Shown here in pieces: positions 35,165-46,320 of a stretch of DNA of 64,000 nucleotides (positions within the stretch are counted from its first letter, which is position 1; the number at the start of each line of letters is the position of its first letter). The position numbers and the translations under genes were made by a program. This stretch comes from Saccopteryx bilineata (Eukaryota > Chordata > Mammalia > Chiroptera > Emballonuridae). Under the pieces are notes generated by a model. It had not been told where the DNA came from, searched no databases, and saw nothing but the letters and a program-made list of their open reading frames with translations. The stretch is taken from NCBI RefSeq assembly GCF_036850765.1, contig NC_089495.1, positions 21,792,875 to 21,856,874 of the forward strand, in the 5' to 3' direction.

Positions 35165-35845
35165 GAGGGTCTCACTGGGAGTTCTGGAGCGGGGGTCTCG
35201 CTGGGATTTCTGGAGCCCAGGGCTCTCGGGAAGTACCTCGAGAGTCTGGGGGGGTCTCGCTGGGATTTCTGGAGCCCAGGGCTCTCAGGAAGTACCTCGA
35301 GAGTCTGGGGGGGTCTCGCTGGAATTTCTGGAGCCCAGGGCTCTCAGGAAGTACCTTGAGAGTCTGGGGGGGGTCTCAATGGGATTTCTGGAGCCCAGGG
35401 CTCTCAGGAAGTACCTCAAGAGTCTGGGGGCGTCTCGCTGGGATTTCTGGAGCCCAGGGCTCTCAGGAAGTACCTCGAGAGTCTGGGGGGGTCTCGCTGG
35501 GATTTCTGGAGCCCAGGGCTCTCAGGAAGTACCTCGAGAGTCTGGGGAGGTATTGCTGGGATTTCTGGAGCCCAGGGCTCTCAGAAAGTACCTCGAGAGT
35601 CTGGGGGGGTCTTGCTGGGATTTCTGGAGCCCAGGGCTCTCAGGAAGTACCTCGAGAGTCTGGGGGGGTCTCGATGGGATTTCTGGAGCCCAGGGCTCTC
35701 AGGAAGTACCTCAAGAGTCTGGGGGGTTCTCACTGGGATTTCTGGAGCCCAGGGCTCTCAGGAAGTACCTCGAGAGTCTGGGGAGGTATCGCTGGGATTT
35801 CTGGAGCCCAGGGCTCTCAGGAAGTACCTCGAGAGTCTGGGGGGG
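35165..35845. repeat. 59-bp GC-rich minisatellite
   Basis: Eleven units of 59 bp (one of 60), plus a degenerate partial unit at the left. The phrase tggagcccag recurs at 35211, 35270, 35329, 35389, 35448, 35507, 35566, 35625, 35684, 35743 and 35802. Each unit has a CTCGAG or near-variant and an AGGAAGTACC phrase with a GGAAGT core. Open frames of up to 300 codons run through it only because the unit lacks stops in three frames. Confidence 0.97.
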
Positions 35846-37676
35846 CACATGGGTGTGCTTCCCTGGGGCTTGTGGTTTCCACCTGGGGTGGCTCTTGTTC
35901 TATTAATTTTAAAAATTGGGTTTATGTAAGATTTGGTTTAAAAACCGATTTTACTGTTTCATGTAATATTTGGAAGTCACCAGATGCTCCCGTCTGTGTT
36001 CAGCTGGCCCAGGAAGCTGAAGTTGCCGTTGGAGACCCAGTGTCTCTGACCCCTGTCTGGGGAGAAAGTGGAGAGGCTGAGCAGGTGAGTGAGACAGCTG
36101 CGGGACGTACAAGGACCCAGTGCCACTCTCTCTCCTGGGTCCCCCTATTGCCCGGACTGTTCTCATTCCAGCCTGCCCTTTGTCCTGGAGAGGACGAAGA
36201 ACGGCTCGCTGAGAGAGGCTCTGGGCCAGGAACTTCCTATTTTAAAGCAGAAAAGTAACCAGCATGAGAGGGGGTTTTGCAGAGAAAATAACTTTTCTTT
36301 GATTTTCTTCTTCAAAGTCTGCATGTATGCGTATGCAAAAAGAACACATAAATACTCTAAGGCATGAGGATCCAGGGTGATGAGGTGATCCATCAACTGA
36401 TGAGAAAAGCATCTGGAGGCTGGAGGAAGCAGAGTAGCAGGCGCTTGTTGCGAAAGCAAATGTGCAAAGCAGTGTACAAAAGGATTTATGAAAATATTCA
36501 AGAGCTGTTTCAGTGTTGTTTTAATAGGTAATTGATTAATGGTGAATAATTAATGATAGATTTTAATAAAATTATACGATAATAAGGTCCATGGAATGTC
36601 ACCTGCCTAGTCCACATTCAAATGGGTCCATGATATCCACCAAAGGGGAATGAAGTAGGTGACCCCGGGAGTGAGCTTAGGAGGAGTGACCGTTTCCCTT
36701 TCTCACCAGCTCCAGCGGTGCGGGCAGTGATGTGTGTGATGTGTCTACTTTCTCCGATAGGAGTCAACACTGCAAAGCTTTGGGGGTGGTGAGTTCTCAC
36801 TGGATATATTGGGGCCTCCTACAAACCTTTCCAAGTGCGCACAGCCGTAGCAGTGCTGCCCCCTGCAGCGCTGGGTACTGGTAAAGGCTGGCAGGAGAAG
36901 GTGACAAGGCTGAGAAGGAAGAACACGCGTGTGTCCATGTCAGAAAGATAGCCCATGGGAAGGGAGACGGGATGTTCAGGGTCGAGACCCAGAGCACTTT
37001 GGAGATGAATTTCTACATCCTTGGCTTCCTGTGGTGCTTAAGGTGTCTTGAACTTGCTGTGTCAGAGAAAGATGAGCTGAGACCCTGTAATTGGCAACAT
37101 TCCCAGGAGCACTTCAGTGTTACTTTCTGGGGACTGGGGTGTGAAAACATGCCGGATTCAGCCTGTGTCTCTGCCTACAATGAACAGCTCTCTTGGGGAG
37201 CTTCTCCATGGCCTCTTTGTTGGGGACAGGGGTGGCGGCAGGGGGTAGGGAGTGAGGTAGTAGGACATAAGCCCAAACCACTAATAACCCCTTTCCTTCT
37301 AAACTTTCTACCCTTAAGAGTGAATTGACTGGAGTTTCCAGAGGACTTGGCCATCAGCACTACAATTAGGGAACAGAAAAGCTAACCAACAAAAACACTT
37401 CTAAACCACAGACAGAATTACCACTCTGTTATAACCCTTCCCCCAAAAAAGGCACCAGCCAGCCAGAACTGATTCTGGCCCATGACTGGCTTGGTTTTCT
37501 GAGTTCCCTGAAGGTCTACGAAGGTCCCAAGGCCCAGAGGAGGTGAGTGGCACCAGGGCCGACGCGGTAGGTTTTGCCCGGGCTGCTCTTAGCAGACGCC
37601 GAGGGCTCCAACATAATTCATAGCCCCCCATTCATTCTCCAAGCGTCCCAATTTAGACCATCAATTATATGGTCTT
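35846..37676. other. Intergenic, no recognised gene
   Basis: Unique-looking, partly GC-rich sequence. Short frames overlap on both strands, and none resembles a known protein. Confidence 0.4.
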
Positions 37677-37712
37677 CAAACAAACAAACAAACAAACAAA
37701 CAAACAAACAAA
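37677..37712. repeat. AAAC tetranucleotide microsatellite
   Basis: About nine uninterrupted AAAC-type units. Confidence 0.95.
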
Positions 37713-38191
37713 CTGAAAAGTTGACTCCAGGCCTCAGCTGAGGGGCTGTAAGGTGACTCTTCCTACAGGCTCTGCAGCCAGTCAGCAAATTCTAGGCAGG
37801 AAGTCAAGTCCAGCTCGTGGCTTATTTTGTATGGCCCACAGCTCAGAATGGGTTTTGCATTTTTAAAGTTTTTTTTTTTTTTTTAAAGAAGAATATGGAA
37901 TGGAGACCCTACCTGGCCTGGAAAGCCTAACATATAGTACTTATTGTCTGGCCCTTTTCAGATAAGGTTTGCTGCTCCCTGATCTAGACATCTGATCCTG
38001 CATTTTGAGGTAGAGGGCCAGGATCCTGGGTCATTAGGATTGTCGTTGGCCCCCAAAGTGTGTTGTGTATCCTCTTCCTATGTTTGCCGAGGTCAAGTCC
38101 AGCAGAGGGCCCGATGCGGGGAGGCGCACCGATCAGAGAATCCCTTGAGGGTACAAGAGGCGTCAGTTGCTGTTCCCTCTGTCTGCTCTCT

Positions 38192-38503
38192 GGAGGGCTG
38201 GCGCTGGCCAAGGGGGAGAGGAACCAGGGCAGAAGCCTGCCTGTGCTCCAGCGGGGCTTCCGTGCTGGCGGAGGGCTGGCGCTGGCCAAGGGGGAGAGGA
38301 GCTAGGGCAGAAGCCTGCCTGTGCTCCAGCGGGGCTTCGGTCCTGGTGGAGGGCTGGCGCTGGCCAAGGGGGAGAGGAACCAGGGCAGAAGCCTGCCTGT
38401 GCTCCAGCGGGGCTTCCGTGCTGGCGGAGGGCTGGCGCTGGCCAAGGGGGAGAGGAGCTAGGGCAGAAGCCTGCCTGTGCTCCAGCGGGGCTTCCGTCCT
38501 GGC
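38192..38503. repeat. 78-bp minisatellite with two-unit higher order
   Basis: Four units of exactly 78 bp start at 38192, 38270, 38348 and 38426 (ggagggctggcgctggccaa). Units 1 and 3 share gaaccagggc and ccgtgctggc. Units 2 and 4 share gagctagggc and a 'tcctgg' ending. The array is therefore two copies of a 156-bp dimer. Because 78 is a multiple of three, long frames (up to 238 codons) stay open on both strands, but there is no protein I recognise. Confidence 0.95.
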
Positions 38504-39901
38504 GGAAAGCAGCGCCGAGGCCTCGAGCTCTGCCGCCCAGAGCGCCCCTGCAGCCACCTGCCCCTCTGCTGGCTCCCTACCATCCACCTCATCCTGCCCT
38601 TCCGTCGGGCTCTCGGATATCCCAGTTATTTACTGTTCACTTTTCTGCCGATGTGCACGCGAGCAGGTGTATGTGCATGTGTGTGTGTCTTACACCGTGT
38701 TTTTACAGTATTTGTTTGAATTAGTTGTCAACTGTTTCTCAGATTTCTATGTTTAGAACTGTGTCTCCAGTTTCCACTTCCACGGGGTGGGTGGTCGGCG
38801 GCCCTCTGATGTGAGGAAGCCTTTAGGAGGGATGGGCCTGTTGTGTAAAAAGACGCGTCTGTTCACTCGCTCCTGGGGATTGTATATCTGTCATGAGGGT
38901 CTTCTTTTCAGAATCACCATTTCAGTCCAGTGCTGTGAGCACGACTCCAGTTTGGGGGGACTGTTCTTGGAAAAGGGGTTAAAGACCAGCAAGATCCTCT
39001 CTGGCTTTGTCACTGACTACGTGACTTTAGGCAACACACTTGGGGCCATCAAAAGGGCTCTGATGTCCCTTCTAGCTGGAACACTGATGATTTTATGAAG
39101 TCCAAGCTGCTGTCTGGAATGCTATTCATTCTTGCAATTTTATGAAAAATGCAAACAGTGTACATGGTACTTTTTTTTTTTACAAGTTTATATTTAGACG
39201 CATTCTACAATGAACGTGTTGGCCAACTCTCAGAAGTACTCAGGGCACTGCGAGAGCCCCGGGTCTCCTTTTCCTGCTGGAAACACTGACAAGCCCCTTC
39301 AGTACAGCCACTGACAGGGGATGGCAGGCTCAAAGCTAGAACCCAAGCTTCCTGACTCCTAGCTAATACTGCTAAACAGCAGAACTCGCCACTTTTCATG
39401 GCTACCAGAGGATTTGCCTAGAACATGAACGTCTTTCACAGGGGTTGGGAGGTAAAGCACCCAGCACTGCCTTGCACAGGGCCGAGCAGCGGTACATGTT
39501 CAGCTGAACTATCCAGAGCGCTGGATGTTTGCTATTCTGGGAACATCGCTCTAGAAAAGTTCCTTGCTTTTTTCATTTTTACTTCAGACATCTCGGAGAT
39601 GTCTCTCACAAGTCAGAATTATATGAATATGGAAAACATACTCAAATAGACATTCATAAAAAAAGTGTTGTGCCCCCACCCCTTTCCATTTTTACAAAGG
39701 CAAATTGTGGACAATGGTCGACATTCTTTGGAAAGGCAGCTGTGTGTGTAGCTCATTTTTTGCATCGTTTTACAAGGGCAAAGCTTTCATGTGCTCCCCT
39801 CTCCCCTGCTGAACCACTACTGCGGCTCTCAGGGTGACAGAGACAGAGGTACAGGAAACATCTGGCTGCAGGTTACCTCTCCCTCTATCCCCCCTTCTGA
39901 T
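38504..39901. other. Intergenic, no recognised gene
   Basis: Sequence becomes less GC-rich rightwards. No supported gene or named repeat. Confidence 0.4.
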
Positions 39902-40250
39902 CTTTAAAAAAATTTTTTTTTGTATTTTCCGAAGTGAGAAGCTGGGAGGAGGCAGACAGACAGACTCTCGCATGTGCCCACCAGGGGACAATGCTCTGCT
40001 CATCTGGGGCATCGCTCCAATGCAACCAGAGCCATTCTAGCGCCTGAGGAGGCGGCCATGGAGCCATCCTCAGCACCCCGGCCACCTTTGCTTCAATGGA
40101 GCCTTGGCTGCAGGAGGGGAAGAAAGAGGAAAAAGAGGGGGAAGGGTGGAGAAGCAGATGGATGCTTCTCCTGTGTGCCCTGGCCAGGAGTCAAACCTGG
40201 GACTTCCACATGCCGGGCTGATGCTCTACCACTGAGCCAACTGGCTAGGG
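39902..40250 (-). mobile_element. tRNA-derived SINE, CCCTGGCCGG class (diverged)
   Basis: Minus-strand copy ending gagccaactggctagggcc. The duplication ccttctga is on both sides. The GC-rich module has two units with decayed CpGs (ccaccaggggacaatgc), so its CTCF-like core is broken. Confidence 0.93.
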
Positions 40251-40449
40251 CCCTCCTTCTGAACTTTGAAATAAAACATTCCCAGAAATCTTATTGAGGA
40301 TGAATGTTGGATGACTGACAGAGAGGGGGTCCCACCAGGAGCTGGCTGGTTTTGCTGGTTACAGAGTTGGATCAAGCAGTTAAGAGATCTGAGAACCACT
40401 TAGGGCATTCCCATCTTTGAATACACTAAACCAAAAACATGCTTCAAGC

Positions 40450-40668
40450 CTGACCTGTGGTGGCGCAGTGGATAAAGCTTCAACCTGGAAATGCTGAGGT
40501 CGCCGGTTCGAAACCCTGGGCTTGCCTGGTCAAGGCACATATGGGAGTTGATGCTTCCAGCTCCTCCCCCCTTCTCTCTCTCTGTCTCTCTCCTCTATCT
40601 CTCTCTGTCTCTCCCTCTCATCTCTAAAATGAATAAATAAAAAATTAAAAAAAATCAAACAAACAAAA
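40450..40668 (+). mobile_element. tRNA-derived SINE, GCCTGACCTGTGG class
   Basis: Begins gcctgacctgtggtggcgca and has the B-box region cgccggttcgaaaccctggg. It ends in an A-rich tail. The target duplication aacatgcttcaag flanks it. It is intact and looks young. Confidence 0.95.
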
Positions 40669-40716
40669 AAAAACATGCTTCAAGAGCAAGTGAGAGGATC
40701 ATTAAAAATGGATTCA

Positions 40717-41095
40717 GGCCCTGGCCGGTTGGCTCAGCGGTAGAGCGTCGGCCTGGCGTGCGGGGGACCCGGGTTCGATTCCCGGCCAGGGCACATAGGA
40801 GAAGCGCCCATTTGCTTCTCCCCCTCCCCTCCTTCCTCTCTGTCTCTCTCTTCCCCTCCCTCAGCCAAGGCTCCATTGGAGCAAAGATGGCCAGGGCGCT
40901 GGGGATGGCTCCTTGGCCTCTGCCCCAGGCACTAGAGTGGCTCTGGTCACGGCAAAGCGACGCGCCAGAGGGGCAGAGCATCGCCCCCTGGTGGGCAGAG
41001 CATCGCCCCTGGTGGGCATGCCGAGTGGATCCCGGTCGGGCGCATGCGGGAGTCTGTCTGACTGTCTCTCCCCGTTTCCAGCTTCAGAAAAATAC

Positions 41096-41124
<29 letters not shown>
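40717..41124 (+). mobile_element. tRNA-derived SINE, CCCTGGCCGG class (full length)
   Basis: Complete copy with head, CT-rich spacer, GC-rich module of three units and about 25 A residues. The duplication aaaaatggattcag flanks it. A perfect CTCF-like core on the minus strand lies at 40979-40994. It inserted beside the L1 tail that follows. Confidence 0.96.
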
Positions 41125-41127
<3 letters not shown>

Positions 41128-41400
41128 ATTCAGAACATTGTGCTAAGCAAAATAGGCCAGACAGAAAAAGTTAAGAACCATGTGAATCTAATCATATGTG
41201 GGATATAAAACTGAAAGCAACGAACAAACAGAAAGAAACAAAGACTCAGACACAGACAAGAGTGGGGTGTGGTGGGTACCTGAGAGAAGGGGGATGGAGG
41301 AGGACTAGTGATGGGTAAGGAGGGTCTAATACACGGGGATGTAAACCTATATGATCTTAACCAATGCCACCCAATAAATTTTAAAAATAAAATAAAATAT
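41125..41400 (+). mobile_element. LINE-1 3' end fragment
   Basis: Phrases 'gtgctaagcaaaataggcca', 'tgaatctaatcatatgtggg' and 'gatcttaaccaatgccaccc' with an AATAAA and A-rich tail at 41.37-41.40 kb. Confidence 0.7.
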
Positions 41401-41696
41401 ACATTTTAAAAAATGGACTCAGAACAATACTGCTAAGCAAAATAGCAGTGCTTCTACCCCTGTGCTTCTACCTCAGTACTTATTTTCTGAGCGATAATCA
41501 GCTGCTATGACAGCTTAAGAAGCAATTCCCAGCCCTCCTCTGTGCCTTACAGCTTTGCCAGGTCCGCCACTGACTGTGCTACCCCTCGGCAAACCTACGT
41601 TGTCTATGTGCAAACACACTGTTTGAGAAGACTCCTCCCCAGCCTCTGACTCTCAGAAGACAGGCAGGTTTAAAAATAGGACAGTTTCCGTTTTTT

Positions 41697-44600
41697 TTTT
41701 TTTTTCTACCTTTATTACATTTCTGCATTGGATACAAACCACTCTCTTACACCACACAAAACACATCCATTCTTGTGATTTTAAAGTGCATTTCCCCTTT
41801 AACTTTGTGTACAAAAATATTTATTTTTTAAAACACGTGGAAATTTCTTGACAAGGCACTTTTAGGCATCGAGCTGAGTCTTCAGTTCTACATTCACACT
41901 GAATTCAAAGCGAAACATCATCATCACAGCTGCGTTGCTGGCGTCCTCCCGGGCCCAGCCATCTCGAGGAACTGATAACAAAACTGTAAAAACAGTCATC
42001 GCCTTACGGCCTGGGCTGCTGCAATGCTTTCCAACCACAAAGAGGGAAAGCCTCCCAGAGCCACAGCGTCCTCTTCTCGTCCCAGATGTGTCCCCCTTCA
42101 GGAAGTGAAGACAGCTGCCAACTCGTCTTCGCAAGACCCTGGAAGGTCCCTTCTTCACCTTTAACTTCTCCACTATTTCAGCGACCGCATCTAAGGGGAC
42201 AAGTGCATCGGGACCTCCCACAGCAAAGAGCCACGAGGCCTGCTCTGGCAAACCACATCCAGTTGAGGAATTTTAAAAGAGGAAACAATTGAAAAACAAC
42301 CATGGTTTTCATTCGCTGTGCATTGAGAGTCAGACAACAGGCATTTCTAAAACAGTGAGCAAACAATCACTTTTTGGGCTTATAAACATATATATCACCC
42401 ATTTACCATCCAAGTGACTACAAGTGATGCTTGTTTTTAAAAAGCAAATAATATGCAAAGATCAAAACCACAGTTCGAAATTTACATCTTTAAAAGGCAT
42501 AGAGAGAGCAATGTTTGGCCACTGTTAAAATGAAGTATTACTGAAAAAAAAAATAAATTTTATCTTGATCCTGAAATTGTTTCAATTGTTTAATTTCTGG
42601 AGAACTATGTGACTCCATTTTTTTTTTAACAGCTCCCCTATAACAAGGATAGTAAAAAAGAAAGAAACCCATTCAAATGCTTCCTCTCTTCCAAGAAACA
42701 TTGAAAGCTTATTTATCTTTATACAGTCCAGCTTATTTATTGCACCTAATGTGTAAATGCTCCCCGGGGCATTTTAGGGAAGAAATATGAAACAAATGGA
42801 GCTACTTCTCCATTCCTGGACCACCGCCACAGTCGCGGGAGGTGGGGCCTCCTGGGCAACTCGGGAAGGACCCCAGCACTGGGGGGCCATTGTCAGCATA
42901 ACCAAGAGGTGTCTGAGGGCCAAAGCCACAGGTCAGGCTGCAGGAGAGTGTACAGCCTAGAAACCTCCCCCTCTGGGAAGTGTGTAGACCTGTCTGCTGA
43001 TGGTGAGCTTAGGGAACGAGGAGAGGTTCCGTGAGGCGGTTCCTGAGACCATCCGCTATTCTGGGACAGACCTGAACCGGAGGACAGACTCCGCCCACTC
43101 AAGAGGAGCCCGTATTCTTCAGCTGCGGCCACTGCACTGGGTGGAAATGCTGACAGGGAAGTAAGGCAACCGGATTCTGTAGTCAAGAGCAGGGTCTTCG
43201 CAAGCAGGTGAGGACTTGCCTGGTGGGGTGCACGTCCCAGGTGTGCTGGCCCAGCTGGGGGAGGGGGTTGGGGGGGGCTTGCAACAGGCGCCGCCAGCAA
43301 AAAACACGGGCGAGAGCTGGGAGTGAAGAAGGGCAGGGGGAGGGTTATGGCTGTTTTAAAAGAGATACTTATCACTGAATTACCCTATTTCAAATTTTGA
43401 CACAAGAATGTCTTAGGATGTCTGTTATTGAAAATCATACAGAAAACACTGGAGGCATTTTCCTTAGGAGCACGGAATGATCTCATTACCTTAATCTGGT
43501 AACATGTAAACGACAGTGCACCTTGTACCTTTCCTGAAACAGAAGAGGAGGAAGGAAACTTTTGGAAACAAAATCAATTCATGACCTAATAAAATCCGTT
43601 CTGCTTCCATTTAATTCAGATTTCCACCCTTAATAGTCCCGATCACCACATCTGTAACACAAAGTATGCTCTGTGTCCTTAGACACAACGCAGTGTTTCA
43701 GCATAAGATAAACATGTGATTTTCTTATAAATTATATTATCAGGGAGTCCCGTAGTGCTACCCACCTGGGAGAGGCATAAAAAAATAAGGCACTAGATTG
43801 CAGACTAGTCACAGCCAGTTTTAAGAATAAGAATTACATTGAACACCACTTAATGAGCATTTAAAAAATCAACACATTTTAAAGTTCAAAAGGAAAAAAA
43901 TAACAAAACACCACGAAACTCTAGGAGCCCAGACGCTCCGTACCTGCCCGCTCTGACCCACACAGAAGCTGGGAGGTCTTTCCTAGTTGGTCTGGACACT
44001 CTCTGCATGCAGTCCCGTAGCTGTGCATCCTACTTCCTGCCTCCCTTAGGAAAACCTCGCTTCAGTAAATCAAGCAAAAGGAAAATGAGACGGTTGTTTA
44101 ATCTCCAAGAACAAACACAAAACAGAAAAAAAAGAAACCAAAAACCCCAACCCTCTACAAATAACACATGTAAAAATATTTTAAATGCCCCCAAGTACAA
44201 ACCAGTCCTGCCCAAGAAAAGTCACAGGATCTGAGGATCCATCTGACAATGAAAGTCCCAGGAGTCTCACAACAGTATAAACCAACAGATTTTTAATTCT
44301 TTAGTCCAATATGGTGAAGAACAATGAATGTCTGCTAGTTCAGAGCTGGCAAACATCTGAGAACTTAGTGAGGTTCACCTCCACCGCCTCTTTCACATAC
44401 ACACCATAAATAAGAACACCCATACCAAAGTCCCTGGGTGCTCGCACAGTGTCCTGGGAATCACAGTAAAATAAAAGTGAACGTTTTTGGAAGGCTTTGC
44501 GGATATATCGGATCTGCGAATCCAAATGTCCCGAACATGACATAAAAAAGATGAGTCTCCTAGAGAGATCTAATATCCTCCTGGGAAGAATAAGACACCT

Positions 44601-45413
44601 GCAAACCAGCTGAGCAAGTTAAAACACCCCTTGTACTTGAGACGTCTGGTGACTCGGGGTGACACTGAGTACTTAGAAAGCTCCCCGAAAGCCAAGCGGG
44701 GAAGCTGAACGTGCCTCCCTCACGACGGTCCCACCTGCCATGAGCCAGCCAGCGGCAGCACGGTACCGGAGCCAGTACTGTGGTCACTGGCGTGGTGTTC
44801 TCTGCTGGGATACGTACAGGGGTCAGAAAGAGGAAATGCCTGTCTCACAGGCTCGCTCGCCTTTATTATCTTTTCCTGAACATCAGATGAACTGTCAAAG
44901 AAAAACACACGAAGACCAAGGAAGAGGAACGCGTCAACGTGGGACAGCAGCCACAGGCAGGAAGGGCCTGGCCGGGCGGAGAGCACCCAAAGACGAACAG
45001 CACGGGTCTGGGAGGTGGCTGGTGACGCAGCAACATTCAAGTGACCGGCTGTCCCCAGCAGCTCCTCCACGCAGCCTGGGCACTGTCCAAGTCGCATCGT
45101 TACTCAGCCACCACCCTCTGGCCTCGCCAGACACTGCCTGCAGGCCTGGTTCCTGTCCAGACCCTCCTGGCACCATCCTGCCCAGGCCCTGTGGCCACCA
45201 AGGGTGCCAACAGGCCAGCACACCACAGCCGCGCTGAATGTGAAACCAGTGCTGTGATCTAAGCTGGGCTGGACTTGCTGGTTGAAGAAAAAAATTCTTT
45301 TCAAAAATGAGCCTAATGGCAGTTCAGCTGTTGGGCTGGCTTCCATCTCCATCCCACGGTGGCCGCAGGGAGGCTCGTCCGCACCCGCCGCCGTGCTCCG
45401 CCACGCGCAGCCA
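41697..45413 (-). other. PPP1R3B: Probable 3' UTR of PPP1R3B
   Basis: The 3.7 kb directly downstream of the stop codon contains no recognised SINE or L1, in sharp contrast to the DNA beyond 41.4 kb. An AATAAA signal on the minus strand lies at 41716-41711, followed within 6 bases by a genomic A-tract (plus-strand T run 41691-41705). A second AATAAA is at 41825-41820 and an upstream AATAAA at 42741-42736. Several ATTTA-type AU-rich pieces occur. A long 3' UTR is my recollection for the mammalian gene. The exact cleavage site is inferred. Plus- and minus-strand short frames here are not genes. Confidence 0.65.
41711..41716 (-). terminator. PPP1R3B: Candidate distal poly(A) signal (AATAAA)
   Basis: AATAAA on the minus strand at the end of the repeat-free block, just before L1 and SINE sequence resumes. 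Cleavage would be expected roughly 10-30 bases further, in or just past the T run at 41691-41705. Confidence 0.55.
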
Positions 45414-46271
45414 CTAATAGTAGGGCCCCAGCTTTTCGTACCCTAGGTAACTAGGCCACTCCGGAAACAGACCATAGGAACACCGAGGGCTTCCAAACTG
45501 GTCAAAGGATATTCCAAAATCTGGCCCATTCTGCAACTCGGCTGTTCCCTGAGCGGATTTTAATTCTGCCCGGGTGACCCGATAGTTTTTGCCTTTGTTG
45601 CTGTCCCAGTATGTCTGCCCGTTGCACTCATAACACACTGCGAACTCGATTCTTTCGTAAGACTGGATTTTCTCAGGTAAGCGAATGTCAAAGGAGAACG
45701 TGTCCCTGTCTGAACTAGAGTATGTGTCCTTCACATACCAACAGGGGAAGTCTGTGAAGCTTTTCCAAGTGTCAAATGTCATCCTTATTTTCACCATCTT
45801 CTCAAAAGCGAGGTTCTGCACCTTCACGGTGCCTGCGATGGCTTTGTCCTTCAGCACACAGTTCTCCAGGCAGACGTGGTCGGTCTGAAGCCGGTTTCTG
45901 AAGTCTAAGTAATCGGCAGAGGGCTGAGAAAAGTCCAGAACAAAGCTCTCGCTCTCTGCTGTCGTCAAACTCACAATGTTGTCTAGGAGCTCAGTGATGT
46001 TAAACGGAATATCTAACGGGTCATCAAATTCTGAGAACACTTTGACCATTGTCAGGGCCAGCCCCTGGTTGTCGGCAAAGGACACTCTCTTTTTTACCTT
46101 TTTCTCCTGGACGGATGGGGCCACCACTCCGCTGCCTTTATTCTTGCTGCTCAGCTGAATGCATGGCCTCAGAGGTTTGCTTGGCTTGGGTGAGATCTTG
46201 AAGGCGAAACTCTCTCTGCGCAAGGAAGGGGCCATGCAGCTGTATCTGCACTCAATGTCCACGGCCATCAT
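45414..46271 (-). CDS. PPP1R3B: Protein phosphatase 1 regulatory subunit 3B (GL)
   Basis: This is the liver-type glycogen-targeting subunit. It tethers the PP1 catalytic subunit to glycogen, promotes glycogen synthase dephosphorylation and is inhibited by phosphorylase a. The frame is 285 codons, the length I recall for the family, uninterrupted in one exon. Residues 62-65 are RVSF, the PP1-docking motif, in a basic KKVKKRVSF context. A CBM21 carbohydrate-binding domain spans about 125-233 and includes the glycogen-contact stretch WDSNKGKNY at 222-230. The C terminus ends GPYY, the end known to bind phosphorylase a. I chose the ATG at 46271 because the next upstream in-frame ATG (46313) lies on the intron side of the splice acceptor. 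A second ATG follows at once (Met-Met) in a better context (A at -3, G at +4). No truncation or frameshift. Identification is by direct sequence recognition. Confidence 0.98.
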   Translation of the reverse strand: MMAVDIECRYSCMAPSLRRESFAFKISPKPSKPLRPCIQLSSKNKGSGVVAPSVQEKKVKKRVSFADNQGLALTMVKVFSEFDDPLDIPFNITELLDNIVSLTTAESESFVLDFSQPSADYLDFRNRLQTDHVCLENCVLKDKAIAGTVKVQNLAFEKMVKIRMTFDTWKSFTDFPCWYVKDTYSSSDRDTFSFDIRLPEKIQSYERIEFAVCYECNGQTYWDSNKGKNYRVTRAELKSAQGTAELQNGPDFGISFDQFGSPRCSYGLFPEWPSYLGYEKLGPYY

Positions 46272-46296
46272 TGGCTTAGATGAACAAGCTAGAACC
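46272..46296 (-). other. PPP1R3B: 5' UTR part of coding exon
   Basis: The 25 bases between the splice acceptor and the start codon. They include an in-frame TAA ('tctaagcca'), though other upstream reading starts would depend on exon 1. Confidence 0.8.
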
Positions 46297-46320
46297 CTGA
46301 CAAAAGGGGACAAGAAACAG
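46297..46320 (-). promoter_or_regulatory. PPP1R3B: Splice acceptor of PPP1R3B coding exon
   Basis: On the minus strand, ctgtttcttgtccccttttg is followed by tcag. This is a long pyrimidine tract ending in CAG, and the exon begins at 46296. It fits the known two-exon structure with coding sequence confined to the last exon. Confidence 0.88.

Noticed and set aside
35356..36258. 300-codon open frame over the 59-bp minisatellite
   Set aside because: It exists because the repeat lacks stops in all three plus-strand frames. There is no recognisable protein and no gene signals.
38040..38756. 238-codon plus frame and 164-codon minus frame over the 78-bp minisatellite
   Set aside because: Open frames on both strands follow from a GC-rich unit divisible by three. 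No domain, no homologue recognised.
46272..46313. Upstream ATG at 46313 extending PPP1R3B to 299 residues
   Set aside because: The extension runs across the splice acceptor at 46297, so the added residues would be intronic. The family length is 285.
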